From positions 21,324,578 through 21,388,577 of the forward strand of contig CM072158.1 of NCBI GenBank assembly GCA_036850595.1: a DNA stretch of 64,000 nucleotides. The letters run 5' to 3'. Of the stretch, positions 24,750 through 36,944 are shown one piece after another (within the stretch, counting starts at the first letter, position 1; each line of letters opens with the position of its first letter). Below the pieces are notes generated by a model that ran no database searches, was not told the origin of the DNA, and saw nothing but the letters and a program-made list of their open reading frames with translations. The position numbers and the translations under genes were made by a program. The DNA is from Rhyacichthys aspro. Lineage: Eukaryota > Chordata > Actinopteri > Gobiiformes > Rhyacichthyidae.

Positions 24750-25025
24750 AATTGTTTACACACACACACTTGGGTAAGACCCTTTACGCTAATGCAGAGC
24801 ACCTTGATGAGAAATGGGATACTGGAACAAGACAGAAATGTACGAGATGCAACAACAAGGCTCTGTTGGAATGCTACTACTCTAGTAACCCTAGTAAGAG
24901 GGGTTACATGCAGAGAATATGGGATGCATGGTTACTTCGAAACCCACAGTCAACACTAACAGCAAAACAACTAGTAGCTCAGTGTTCCAACATCCACAAT
25001 CGGCAACTGCTATCACAACTTGAGA
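24750..25025 (+). pseudogene. R4-like LINE ORF, piece 1 (N-terminal)
   Basis: One open frame reads through GYMQRIWDAW, LTAKQLVAQCSN and NRQLLSQLE, the N-terminal part of a single-ORF LINE abundant in teleosts that I place near the R4/Rex6/Dong lineage. The reading is cut at 25026 by a minus-strand LINE and resumes at about 26997. Confidence 0.6.
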
Positions 25026-26996
25026 TTTTATTTATTTTATTTATAATTTTTTAAACAGGAAAAGATTAAAAGAAAAATCGGGCCTGACTCAGCTCGGAAC
25101 CTGTTTTTCAGCAGGTTCCTGCTCTGCAGAACAACACCAGACACAAAACAAACTCCGAAACAAGACAACAACCATACAAACATACAAACTGAGAGAAGGG
25201 AGGGGGAGGCTGTGGAGCCACCTCAGTGGTCACATCTGTACCTGTCTATTAGGTGGCAAACAAATGTTCTTTTAAACAATCTTATTGATGTTATAGTCCT
25301 GATGTGCTGTGGGATATCATTCCAGGCTTTAGTAAGCACATAAAAAAAGGATCTCTGTCCATAGCAGTTCCTAAAGGCCGGTAAAGGCAAAAGTCCATTT
25401 GTAACAGATCTCGTAAGACCTTGCGCTAGGTTTTGGAACCAATGCAGTAAGTGCTGCTGAGGCGTGTCCGTTTAAGATTTGATAATACAAGTTTATCCCA
25501 TGGCTTATTGTATAGTTCTGAAATGTCAAGGCATTAGACAGTGATAGTGCAGAACAATGGTGAGTCCAATCTGGAAGCCTGTTGTGGATCTTGTAAGCTC
25601 TATTGTAGAGTCTTGCTACTGGTTCAAGGATTTCATTTGTTGTAAGTAACCAAACAGGCAAACAATACGAGAGAGTGGACATAATAATTGCATGAAGATA
25701 TGTTCTAGAGACAGACAAATATGGTCTAATTTTACTATAAACAAATAACTTTTGGTTTAGCTTTCTAGTTAGGGTTTGGACGTGCTCACAATAAGTGAGA
25801 TGTGAGTCAAGAGAGACTCCCAGATACTTGTATGTGGATACAACTGAAAGCTTTTGATTGGAAAAGGTGATGGGATTGGATATGAATAGCTGTCTCCTAG
25901 ATGAATGAAAGTACATGCAGTCTGTTTTCTTGATATTAAGTGTTAAATGGTTATCTTGCAGCCAGTTATGTAAATGCTGAAGATCTATGTTAAGTTCGTG
26001 ATTAATTGTGTCAATGTTTGTAACTGTGTCATCAGCATATAGCAAAGAACTGGAAAAATTAAGCACATGAGGAAGATCATTAATGTACATAAGGAAAAGT
26101 AAAGGACCTAAAATGCTGCCTTGTGGAACTCCCATAGAACACATTCGTGGCTGTGATGTTACTGAGCCAATTTTTACAGTCTGAGATCTATCACTTAAAT
26201 ATGACGTAAACATGTCAGGAGGACAAATGAAAAGAAAGAAGTTTATTTAACAAAATTTGATGATTAACTGTATCAAAGGCTTTTCGAAAATCTATGTATA
26301 TAACTCCGGTAACCTGACCCTTGTTTAGAGATGCACGTATCTGCTCAGTAAAAAGCAGCAGAGCAGACATGGTTGACCGCAAGGGTCGAAAGCCATGCTG
26401 GCAATCACTGAGCAAGTTATTATTTTCAAGATAATTGATAAGTTGATTAGTGTTTTTTCAAGTAACTTGGAGACAGTTGAGAGAATTGCAATTGGACGGT
26501 AGGTGGAGACATTGGTGGGATCATCAGACTTAAAAATAGGAGTGATCTGGGCCATTTTCCACATGGCAGGAAATACTGATTGCCTAATACATAGATTAAC
26601 TAAGTGATGAAAAAGTGGTATGAGAGTACTGGCATGAGCTTTCAGAAAAGTCATGTTTAAGTTATTTACATCACAGGCATGAGAAACGTTCAAAGAACGC
26701 AAAATGTTAGTTAAATCATTTTGTGAAATTTCAGAAAAAAAAATTTGCTGAGATGCAGTTGATACTGATTGGAGAAATAGAGGAACAGTAAATCTAAGGG
26801 ATAGTTCTTGTACAGATGCAATAAAATACTCATTTAAAGAATTGGCAATTTTATCATGATCAGTGAGAAGAGTACCATTTATGGATATTTGTAAACTATT
26901 AATATTTGTAATTTTATTTTCACCAGTTATAGACTTAATTGTTTGCCATAATGTTCTTGGGTTGGAGACCGTTAGATTGACGAGGTACAACACAAA
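25026..26996 (-). pseudogene. L2/CR1-like LINE reverse transcriptase, 5'-truncated insertion
   Basis: Minus-strand translation in order: NPRTLWQTIKSITGE; MAQITPIFKSDDPT and STYRPIAIL (RT motif 1/2); a frameshift near 26420; FRKAFDTVNH (26215-26415); GVPQGSILGPLLF and the catalytic SLLYADDTV (25371-26213); STYKYLGVSLDSHLTY; and the C-terminal PVARLYNRAYKIHNR. The 3' end on the minus strand (25026-25055) is A-rich, as expected for LINE retroposition. The element lacks its endonuclease and ORF1 (5' truncation) and has at least two frame breaks, so it is inactive. It sits exactly inside an R4-like LINE. Confidence 0.85.
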
Positions 26997-27238
26997 TGCT
27001 ATGGCAAGGGGGAGCCAAGATGCAAGGTCTCCCCATCAAGATATTAGGTACAAAGCCCCAGTCGCAATCAAGCTGAGTGAGGCAGCAACTGACCTAAGAG
27101 ATAAGATCATGGCTCGGATGAACAACCGGCAACCATGACATTGATTACAGAGGCTGAGTGAAGTACCATCAGAAAGTCTCCTAGAAGATGGTAATGCAGC
27201 ATTAAGAACGATTCCTACAATGACCATCAGTGAAACCA
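26997..27238 (+). pseudogene. R4-like LINE ORF, piece 2
   Basis: Resumes the reading of the 24750 piece: PHQDIRYKAPVAIKLSEAA, TDLRDKIMARM; after a frameshift, SESLLEDG and TIPTMTISET. Broken again at 27239 by a further insertion. Confidence 0.6.
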
Positions 27239-27439
27239 GTGGTGGGCCGTCAGGGCCAGCAAGGCCTTCTCTGCTGGCCTATACATGCTCAGAAAAGAAC
27301 ATTTATTTTATTTTATTTTCATAAATATGTAAACAAAATTATTCTCTGTTCTCTGTTCTCTTTATGTCATATTATTTCCACTTAGTTGAGTGGCTTCCAA
27401 TGTTGTTTATCATGGTAGAGTTTTTATCCAATTATATTG

Positions 27440-27482
<43 letters not shown>

Positions 27483-28092
27483 AAGCAAATTTCATTTGCA
27501 TGAGACCTTCAGAATCAACAGAGCAGGCCCCTGTGCACTGTAAGTGAACAGACACAGTCAGTTACAATAGCCAATCAGATCTTGATTCTGCAGACCAGGG
27601 CCAGCTAGAAGGTCTTACGTTGAACTGGATATGTACGCGTCCTGTGATTGGTGTAGCTGACGCTATAATGGACTGTATATATGTTACCATAACAACGGGA
27701 AGTGCAAATATGCTACGAGATTTCTTTTTGGTTGATTATGGTTAATAATTGCACAGTCATTTTATAGTAATGTGTAACATGGCTTTATAGCTCAAAGTGT
27801 TTATTTTATTGGTAAAATTACCTGTGCTTAATAAGAAATTATACTTTTTATGAGTCACGTGATCTCGCGAACCGGGAGTCTATTTGAGCAGTAGCAGGAG
27901 GTAAAAGACACGAGAGAAGTCAGAGAAATATGAAAAACAGTGATAAAGACTCAAATATCTGCCTACGAAATCATTCTACTACTGGTCAAACAGGCGCACA
28001 CGGTAAAGTTTATTTGTAACGCTGTTATAGCCTTGTTACAATGGAAATGTGTGATTTATGCGAGTTTGAAACATCGTATTTGTCTTTATTTT
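27239..28092. mobile_element. Unclassified insertion in R4-like LINE (hAT-like start)
   Basis: Begins with CAGTGGTGGGCCGTCAGGGCC (from 27235), like hAT ends. AAACCAGT precedes it and AAACCAAT follows it, a likely 8-bp target duplication with one difference. The interior has no recognisable transposase and a (TA)n tract at 27441-27479. The expected right-hand inverted end is not seen, so the insert may be composite or eroded. Confidence 0.45.
27441..27479. repeat. (TA)n microsatellite
   Basis: About 19 TA units. Confidence 0.9.
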
Positions 28093-28970
28093 AAACCAAT
28101 GATCTGATATACACTTCAGCAGCAGTGATCCTTGAGATGCTTGGCTATCGGCAAAAGGGCAACCATAAGGAGCAGTATCCTCCTTGGAAGAGAAGGTTGG
28201 AGGCAAAAAAGAAGGCAGCATGGAGAGAAGTGAGCCAACTGTCAAAGCTCAAGAAAGGTGCAATGAAAAGCCAAGTACCCAAGAGGTACAGCCAGATGCC
28301 CATACCTGAAGCATTGAAAACTGCCAAACAAAGGCTCCAAGCCTTGGCCAGCCGCCACAAGAGAAATTGAAGACAGACAACTGTTCTCTACACAACCAGC
28401 TAAAGTGTACTCTCAATGGCAGGGTAACAACACCAGAGCAGACCCACCAAGGCTGTACACCGAACAGTACAGGAAAGGTATATGAGAGAAGGAAGCATCA
28501 CACAACAGTTATGGACAGTGGCTAGTGGTTCTAAGAACAGACCACAGCAACCTCTCTGAACAGGATCCAGTGACCTTCACAGTGGTAGACATTCAAGAAA
28601 GAGTCTCAGGTATGAAAAACTGGACAGCACCAAGCCCTGATATGATTCACGCCTACTGGCTAAAGAAGCTCACTGCACTCCATGAGCACCTGGCAGCACA
28701 AATGAATCAGCTGCTAAAGGATGGGACTCATCTGAATAGCTAACTGAAGGTCGGACAATCCTGATCCTGAAGGATCCCCTGAAGGGAACAGTCCCATCCA
28801 ACTACAGGCCAATTACCTGTCTCTCTACAACATGGAAGCTCATATCAGGCATCATAGCAGCTAAGATAAGTGGGCATATGGATCAATACTATTAGAATAT
28901 TAGAATACTATTGAGAAATGGGACATTGGTAGAAATACCAGAGGAGCAAAACACCAGCTGCTGGTAGACA
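28093..28970 (+). pseudogene. R4-like LINE ORF, piece 3
   Basis: Reads on from piece 2: AAVILEMLGYRQKG, PPWKRRLEAKKKAAW, YSQMPIPEALKTAKQRLQA, NWTAPSPDMIHAYWLKKL, AAQMNQLLKDG, then KDPLKGTVPSNYRPITCL (start of RT) and NTRGAKHQLLVD? in shifted frames. Several stops and frameshifts. The piece ends at the target duplication GTAGACA (28964-28970). Confidence 0.75.
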
Positions 28971-29493
28971 GTAACCTGACTCCGCCAGATAGAACTGCTC
29001 CACAGATCTTGGTCTATTTCGCAGTACCATCTGGGGAGGCTCCCGTTGAAAACGTTTGTAAAAGGGAGGCGTCTTCTGTCAAAAACTTGCTAGTTGATTG
29101 GATGAAGCAACGACTAGTATCCACCTACCATGAGGTTTCTTTAGCCAATCATAGCAACAATATGACGTGCCACTCTTTGCGCTTCTTTCAAACAAGAAAT
29201 ACTCTCTACTTCTGGTAAAACTGATTCGATAGCAGCAGACTCGATAGTTAGCAACGCTAACGTCTTTCGGCATAGCCATGTTCATAACAAAGAGGAGAAG
29301 AGAGCGCTTGTTGCTTTCTTCAAATTAAAAACCCACCCCTACCTATCAGTGCTGCAACATCATTGGTCACAAGAGTCCGGTGAGCCCATGGTTCATCGAC
29401 TCAAGCAGTTTGCTTGGCGCAATACAAGATGGATTTACAAGAGTTTGGGAAACTCCCAAATCTCGCGAGAATCCAGCTGCAGCGCAAGGTTAT
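28971..29493. mobile_element. Non-autonomous DNA transposon inside the RT of the R4-like LINE
   Basis: A 523-bp insert flanked by a 7-bp direct repeat GTAGACA (28964-28970 and 29494-29500; 8 bp if one mismatch is allowed). The ends are imperfect inverted repeats: GTAACCT-GACTCCGCCAGAT on the left and the complement ATAACCTTGCGCTGCAGCTGGAT on the right. TSD length suggests a hAT-type MITE. No transposase reading. Confidence 0.7.
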
Positions 29494-30235
29494 GTAGACA
29501 GAACAGTAGTTCACGACTGCAAAACCATGCAGACCAATCTGTGCATCGTCTGGATTGATTACAAGAAAGCCTACGATTCAATGCCACATACGTGGATCAT
29601 GGAAAGCTTGAAGATGTACAACATCAACAGGTCTCCAAGATCATTCATTGCAAACTCAATGAGGCTGTGGAAGACCACCCTTCAGGCCAATTGCAAGCCA
29701 ATTGTGCAAATGTCCATCAAATGTGGCATATACCAAGGAGATGTTCTGTCCCCACTGCTGTTCTGCATAGATCTCAACCTCCCCAGCCAAATAATCACAG
29801 AGACTCACTCCTAGAAGAAAACAGCCAACAGCCAAATATCTAAACGAGTAAGATAAGTCCTAAGGAGTCAGCTCAATGGCAAAAACAAGGTCTGGGCAAT
29901 TAACAGCTATGCCCTCAAGTAAACCCTGCTGGAACAATAAGCTGGCCAAAGGAAGAGATACAGACGACATGACCAAGCCAAGATCCTTTGGGACTTCCAG
30001 ATACAGATCGATAAAATGGTAATGGCAAACCAACAAGACATTGTGGTGGTGGACAAACAACACAGGAAAGCTGTTTCATCTGAGCACTCGGGGCAGTAAC
30101 CCCTAAACTGGAGGTGTGGCTACAGCAGATCCCAGGAAAAACATTCGACATCTCAGTCCAGAAAAGTGCAGTCCTAGGAACGACCAAGATACTGCACAGA
30201 ATCTTCAAGCTCCCAGGCCTCTGGTAGAGGACCCA
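29494..30235 (+). pseudogene. R4-like LINE ORF, piece 4 (RT core and C-terminal region)
   Basis: Continues where piece 3 stopped: HDCKTMQTNLCIVWIDYKKA (RT motif with D), YDSMPHTWIMESLKMYNI, KCGIYQGDVLSPLLFCIDL. The YxDD block and fingers after 29815 are deleted. From 29860 the reading passes through LNGKNKVWAINSYAL and broken pieces of the C-terminal domain (QDIVVVDKQHRKAV, GTTKILHRIFKLPGLW-like). Inactive. Confidence 0.75.
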
Positions 30236-30320
30236 AGCTCAGATAGATGAAACTGGCCAAGGAGGGTGAGAAGATGATTTATTTTTAGTTTTTATTTATA
30301 TAAATCAAATCAGTTTCTAA

Positions 30321-30600
30321 CCTTGCTCAATAGGTAGAGCAGGGTGTCCAATAACTGGAAGTTTGGCAGTTTAATTCCTGCTCCCTCCTGTTCATACTGT
30401 CGTTGTGTCCTTGGGCAAGACACTTCACCCACCTGCCTCCAGTGTCTGTGGCTTTTCTTCAGTGGTTTGGTGTTCAGTGGTTTCAGTACGCAGGAGGAAG
30501 AAAAATAAAGCAACTTGGTTTAAGTGCATAGGAGGAAGATGAATAAAACCATCAATGACTTTTCTGTTTTGTTTGATTAGCACTTTTACTGCTGTGTTAC
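30321..30600 (+). repeat. tRNA-derived SINE
   Basis: A-box-like TTGCTCAATAGGTAGAGC (30323-30340) and B-box-like GGCAGTTTAATTCCTGC (about 30365-30381) match a pol III promoter. They are followed by the highly typical fish SINE body GTCGTTGTGTCCTTGGGCAA and GACACTTCACCCACCTGCCTCC. The tail after about 30480 is non-specific. Confidence 0.8.
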
Positions 30601-30683
30601 AGGCACTGTTCGAAAACAATCAGTTCAGGTATATGAATAAACACTTCTATGTAAATATCTTATTTCTCAGCCTGGATATCGGC

Positions 30684-30790
30684 GGCTTATAGTCCGGTGC
30701 AGCTTATATGTGACAAAATATATATTTCTTTTCAATTTTAGTGGGTGCGGATTATATTTAGGTGCGCTCTATAGTCCGGAAAATACGGTA
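30684..30790. repeat. DNA-transposon remnant with TATAGTCCGG repeats
   Basis: GGCGGCTTATAGTCCGGTGC is followed 80 bases later by GTGCGCTCTATAGTCCGGAAAATACGGTA. The latter phrase is the well-known terminal motif of a vertebrate MITE family. Family not assigned. Confidence 0.5.
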
Positions 30791-32519
<1,729 letters not shown>

Positions 32520-33615
32520 AAAGTGGAGCCATGCCTCTTGGATGGTCTTGGATGCTCAAATTCACTCCCCCCATAGTTGTCACGTAAATTATAGTTACCT
32601 GATGTAGCAGTTCTAGTGTGTTCGAGTGTGTGCCCAGCCCACCTACGAGCTTCGCTGCTGGTTACCTCTCTGGCGAATGCCAGCATCTCTGAGACAGAAA
32701 CATTCACCACACCAATCGTGCCCATGCACTGGCACAGCCTCAGAGGCTTTATAGGCCCTCCAGCCCAACACTCTCCCTTCTTCAAACCAGCTCAGCAGAG
32801 GGAGGCAGTCAAGCTGGGCCTGAGAGTAGGTGGGCTACACACACACACTCGTAGAACTGTAGTTACATCAGGTAACTATAATATCGACTTCGTTTGTGCT
32901 TAGCTCACCTACGGGCTTCGCTACAGGTTACCCATCTAGGAGAAGGCAGCAGGGATAAATGTACTCCCAGCTGGACAGGCTCACCAATGATTGGCATGGG
33001 AAAACAAGAGTCCCAAGATGCCCCCACAGCAACACTTGGACGTCAGCGGGTCCCACGCCCCCTGGTCCCAAACCACGCAAGCAATCGGTCCGAAGGGAAA
33101 GAGCTCACCGTGTGCTACACATAGCAGCGCACAGCCAATCCACTGCTGTGCACCTGCTGCCAGTGTGTCTGCGGGAGGGCCGAGAGCCCTAATCCTAATC
33201 ACCCTAGACCGGAAAGTTGAGGTGATAACTTTCAGCTGGAAAGCCGAGTTGGGCATAAGGTGAACCAAGCTTCCATCCTCACTAAACAACATGCACGAAG
33301 GGTGGACCGGTAACGCCAAAAGAAGAGGGATTTGAAGGACATCCACCTGTTCTGGGGGCTTGAAAGGAGGCCCCAAGAGGCCATCCAGAACCATCTGGAG
33401 ATCCCAGGGAGGCGCCACCTGCCTAGGGGAGGGGGATTCACCCTACTTTGCCTAAAAGAAAACACTTAACCAGCGGGTGGCTACGCTGAGATGACCCGCC
33501 GCAAACACTCCCAAAGTACATGTGGTGCAACCGCTATCCAGAAGCCCCTGTAAGGATTCCAGGACCTCTTTCACCAAACAACAACTGGGGTCCAACGCCC
33601 TGTCCTCACACCAAG
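32520..33615 (-). pseudogene. DIRS-like retrotransposon remnant: tyrosine recombinase
   Basis: Minus strand. From 33615 down, a reading resembling SLQGLLDSGCTT and TLGVFAAGHLSVATRW (core-binding domain) passes by frameshift into PWDLQMVLDGLLGPPFKPPE, LLLALPV, EDGSLVHLMPNSAFQLKVI and STFRSRVIRIRAL. That series is characteristic of the YR (tyrosine recombinase/integrase) of vertebrate DIRS elements. The catalytic C-terminal Arg/His/Tyr region is not readable. 32588-32632 and 32840-32882 form an inverted repeat pair (ATTATAGTTACCTGATGTA and its complement), and an additional phrase, CACCTACGRGCTTCGCT, is repeated directly at 32641 and 32908. Such repeats fit a DIRS terminus. Inactive. Confidence 0.7.
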
Positions 33616-35790
33616 CGGTTGAGATTTTGTCCTGGTTTAGATTTGTATGGACCTTGTATAAACCTGATAGTTCTCTTTTTCTACTTTTTCATTTACCTCT
33701 TGAGTTAGATTTTAGCCCATGTGTAAAGCATTTCTGAAGTTGATATGTTAAAAGTTTTTCACATAACATAGGACAGTAAAATAATAGGGCACCTCATGTT
33801 ATGGCTATCTTTGTTTATTGATGACAGTTATTGTAGATAAAGATAATAAATGCTCAGAATACTATGCTATTTGTGCAAGTGCAAGTCTGTGGGTGGGGCT
33901 GGGTCAAAGTCCAGGGCTGTTTTTCAGTCCCAGTCCCCCCTGGTTGCAGCGCAGTTTAGTGCAGGAAAGGTGAGGACACCGTGTGATAATGTGGTACTGG
34001 CCTCATTGCCTATGTATTTGTCCATTTAACAGTGCAAAAAATGGGGAAGAGAGTATTTAAATGAGACACACAGGCTTGCAACTTGCAAAATCAGTGAACA
34101 GCGCCCAAATTTTACACCTAAGGAAAGCACATCTTAACCGTTTACATCTGTCATGCACAGTGGGAAACAGCACTGCGCTTTTAACATGCAACATCACTGA
34201 TGACATTTATGAGGACAGCACAGAAGTGTTTTATTGTTCACATATTCAGCACTACATCATGTTCCACCGTGACAACAGACAACAACTCACCGCTCAGTTT
34301 TTCGAGACATTAGACAAGTTTTCATGTAGGCTTTTGCACTTTTCTTTTCTTTTGTTCCAATTCTTTCATAAGTCTTGAAGGCTCTTACAGTGTATGAGGA
34401 GCACAGGTCCCTTATTCCAGTAACATCCCACATCCCATCTCCCATCTGCCTGAAGTAAATATGCCACTGAAAAGGCCACTTCCTGCCACACAATTGCAAA
34501 TTAGCGTCTCAAGCAAAATCGCGTAGCTTAGTAGATCTGACCCTTCGTGTTTGTCCAGTTTAGTTTCTGTGTCGATTTTGTTCTGAATTATGTCCTTGAA
34601 TTATTATCCTTTTTCCACATTTACCTGGACAGCACATGGACAAACTGTGAGAAAATGAAAAAGAAAAGGATAATGTGACATGAGCGGTGTATTATAATTA
34701 AATTTAGTCTGGGGAACCAACAACACCACCTGGAGAATAGGCTCGGGGCCTGTACAAAGTACAATAAAAGTTCTATAATAGTAAAAGGCCGCACTAGGTC
34801 TGGACAATAATTTGGGACCCTCTCGAAAACGAGATGATTCATCTCAAGGGGCTATCCCATTAATAAACAATTTTTGTCAATAAAGAGAGAGAAGGTGATT
34901 ATATTGCAAAACAACCAATTCTTTATTTAATAACAATGAGCTGAAATATATAGGCCTATATAAGTGTTAAAATTCCATAAAAATTAATGAATGGTTTAGT
35001 TTCACACTGTTAGACAGCAATAGAAAGATTAGTAATCAATGCAGCAACAGAAAATAAGCAAAATGCAGAACAAAGCACAACAAGCCATACACAAGCTGAC
35101 TCACCCAAGAAAGAGCCCCAAATCCACAACCCGCAGCCAACAGCGCAGACTCACCAGAGGGCAAGAAGAGGAGGGTGGAGGGCCCGCAGCCATTGCTAAA
35201 CCCAAAGAAAGCTTGGGCTGTGAAGCAAGTTTTTGGTCAGCAGTGATTCCAAACTAGAGATTAGGGGGGAAAGGTACTATACTTACCCAGTAGCAGCCCC
35301 AGCACAGCTCTGGTGGAAATGTGTAGCCCAAACAACACAATTGTGCAACAGCGCGCTGCACGCCACAGGCACAAGGCCCACTCAAGACAATTGGTGTGTA
35401 TGCGTGCGCACCTGTCTTTGTAGGCTCGGTCGGTGCCCCCCACTGATCACCTGAAAGGTAAGCGGCCCACCAACATGCCACAATAAGATGACTACTCCAA
35501 GCGCATACCTCTACACATGGGAGTGCAGAAACACCTTTCTTAAACAGTAAACAACACTATTCTCAGTGACTTTTTTATATCGTGTAAAAATGCTTGCCTG
35601 GAAATCCTCATTTCTAAGGCTTAGATATAAGAACATTATGGTTTTGTTAATCACTCCAGAAATACCTAATTTCTCTTTCAAAGTGCTGTTCTCAAGACCA
35701 GGACTCAGTGTGATAAGATGGCTGCTAGGAGGGCTGTGCAGCTCAGCTCTGCAATCTATTGAATATCTCAAAAACAACTCAGTATCCAAC
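33616..35790. other. Intergenic, nothing recognised
   Basis: Open frames at 34061-34378 (plus) and 35039-35257 (plus) have no domain or exon signature that I recognise. The sequence looks like old repeat debris. Confidence 0.45.
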
Positions 35791-35870
35791 TGTTTGTTGA
35801 TGTTCTGTATATTGATATTCAAGTAATTTAAGCATTACTTGAATATCAATATACAGAACATCAACAAACA
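35791..35870. repeat. Perfect 37-bp-arm palindrome, 6-nt loop
   Basis: 35791-35827 is exactly the reverse complement of 35834-35870, separated by TTAAGC. It starts TGTTTGTTGATGTTCTGTAT. The symmetry stops abruptly on both sides (C opposite C). It lies 120 bp upstream of a LINE ORF1. Confidence 0.97.
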
Positions 35871-35990
35871 CTAGTGGGATTATTTCTGCTATTATTTCTG
35901 TTTTTGACCTTTTTTTTTTACATGTGCTTGGGCAACCAGCCACATGCCTATTGAATTACCTAGAGACTCAGCAACTAACAATCAGTAAAA

Positions 35991-36560
35991 ATGGCTTCAA
36001 GTTTGGCAAAAGACATAGAAGAAGTTAGGCTCTCTTTGAATGTCACGTCAGAGGAACTTACTAAGGTGGCAAAACAACAGACGGGCCTGATGCGTCTGAT
36101 TGGAGATATACAACAAATGAAAGACATCATTAAAGAAAAGGATGAGAAGATAGAAGCACTGGAAAAAAGACTGGAAGACCTGGAACAGTACACAAGAATG
36201 GAGAATGTGGTGATATTTGGACTTGAGAATACCCATCGTACATATGCTCACTTGAGCAGCAAGTTTATTAAGTTACGACATTTCACTAGACAGCACAACT
36301 ATAGCTGCTTGTCATAAAATGCCACAAAAACAGAACAAGAGACAAAATATCATCATTCAGTTTGTGAGTAGAAAACATCATATTGAGCTGTTAAAAATTG
36401 CAAAAAAAACTTAGTGGCACAGATGTTCTTGTGAAGTAACAACTTACAAAGAAGAATGCAGAAATTGTTCATCAAGCAAGTATTCTGAAGAAGGAGAAAA
36501 AAATACAGGCTACATGGACTAGGAACTGTAAAATAATGGTAAAACTTAATGCTTCACCAA
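35991..36560 (+). pseudogene. LINE ORF1 (coiled coil), frame-broken
   Basis: Starts MASSLAKDIEEVRLSLNV, followed by a heptad-rich helix (MKDIIKEKDEKIEALEKRLE, EQYTRMENVVIFGL). The frame is lost near 36240 and continues shifted with IIIQFVSRKHHIELL and later a GYM-like C-terminal. The coiled coil followed by E-N-V-V-I-x-G-L is typical of nucleic-acid-chaperone ORF1 proteins of L1/Tx1-type LINEs. Non-functional. Confidence 0.7.
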
Positions 36561-36944
36561 AGCAGGTAAGTCCTAACCATCAAAAATGTCACTCAGCTGG
36601 ACAAATATAGATAAAAATGAACAAGCTGATACATATGGGCTACAGGGCAAAGACAATGTATTTCAGCTTTGTAGTCCTAAAGATGGAGATGGGTGATGTA
36701 TACAGACATGGGTGAAAACAGACAAGTGTTTTGATTTTGAAGATCTCAAATTTTATGACATTTTATGATTTTATGAAAATGATATAGACCTAGAGACCCA
36801 TTTCTGCCATAATATTCAACAGGACTGTATTATTCTCAAGATAGTTTCAATGTGGGGATGGGGGGGATTTCACTGATTTATTTTAACAGGAGCATATATA
36901 GTAATTTTTTTAAAATAAAAAATTATTAGCAAAAATTTTATGAT

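Noticed and set aside
32616..33263. Plus-strand open frames in the GC-richer 32.6-33.3 kb
   Set aside because: They mirror the DIRS-like recombinase readings on the minus strand, which carry the recognisable motifs.
34061..34378. Plus-strand 105-residue open frame
   Set aside because: No domain, no exon borders and no upstream/downstream partners; length is compatible with chance in this composition.
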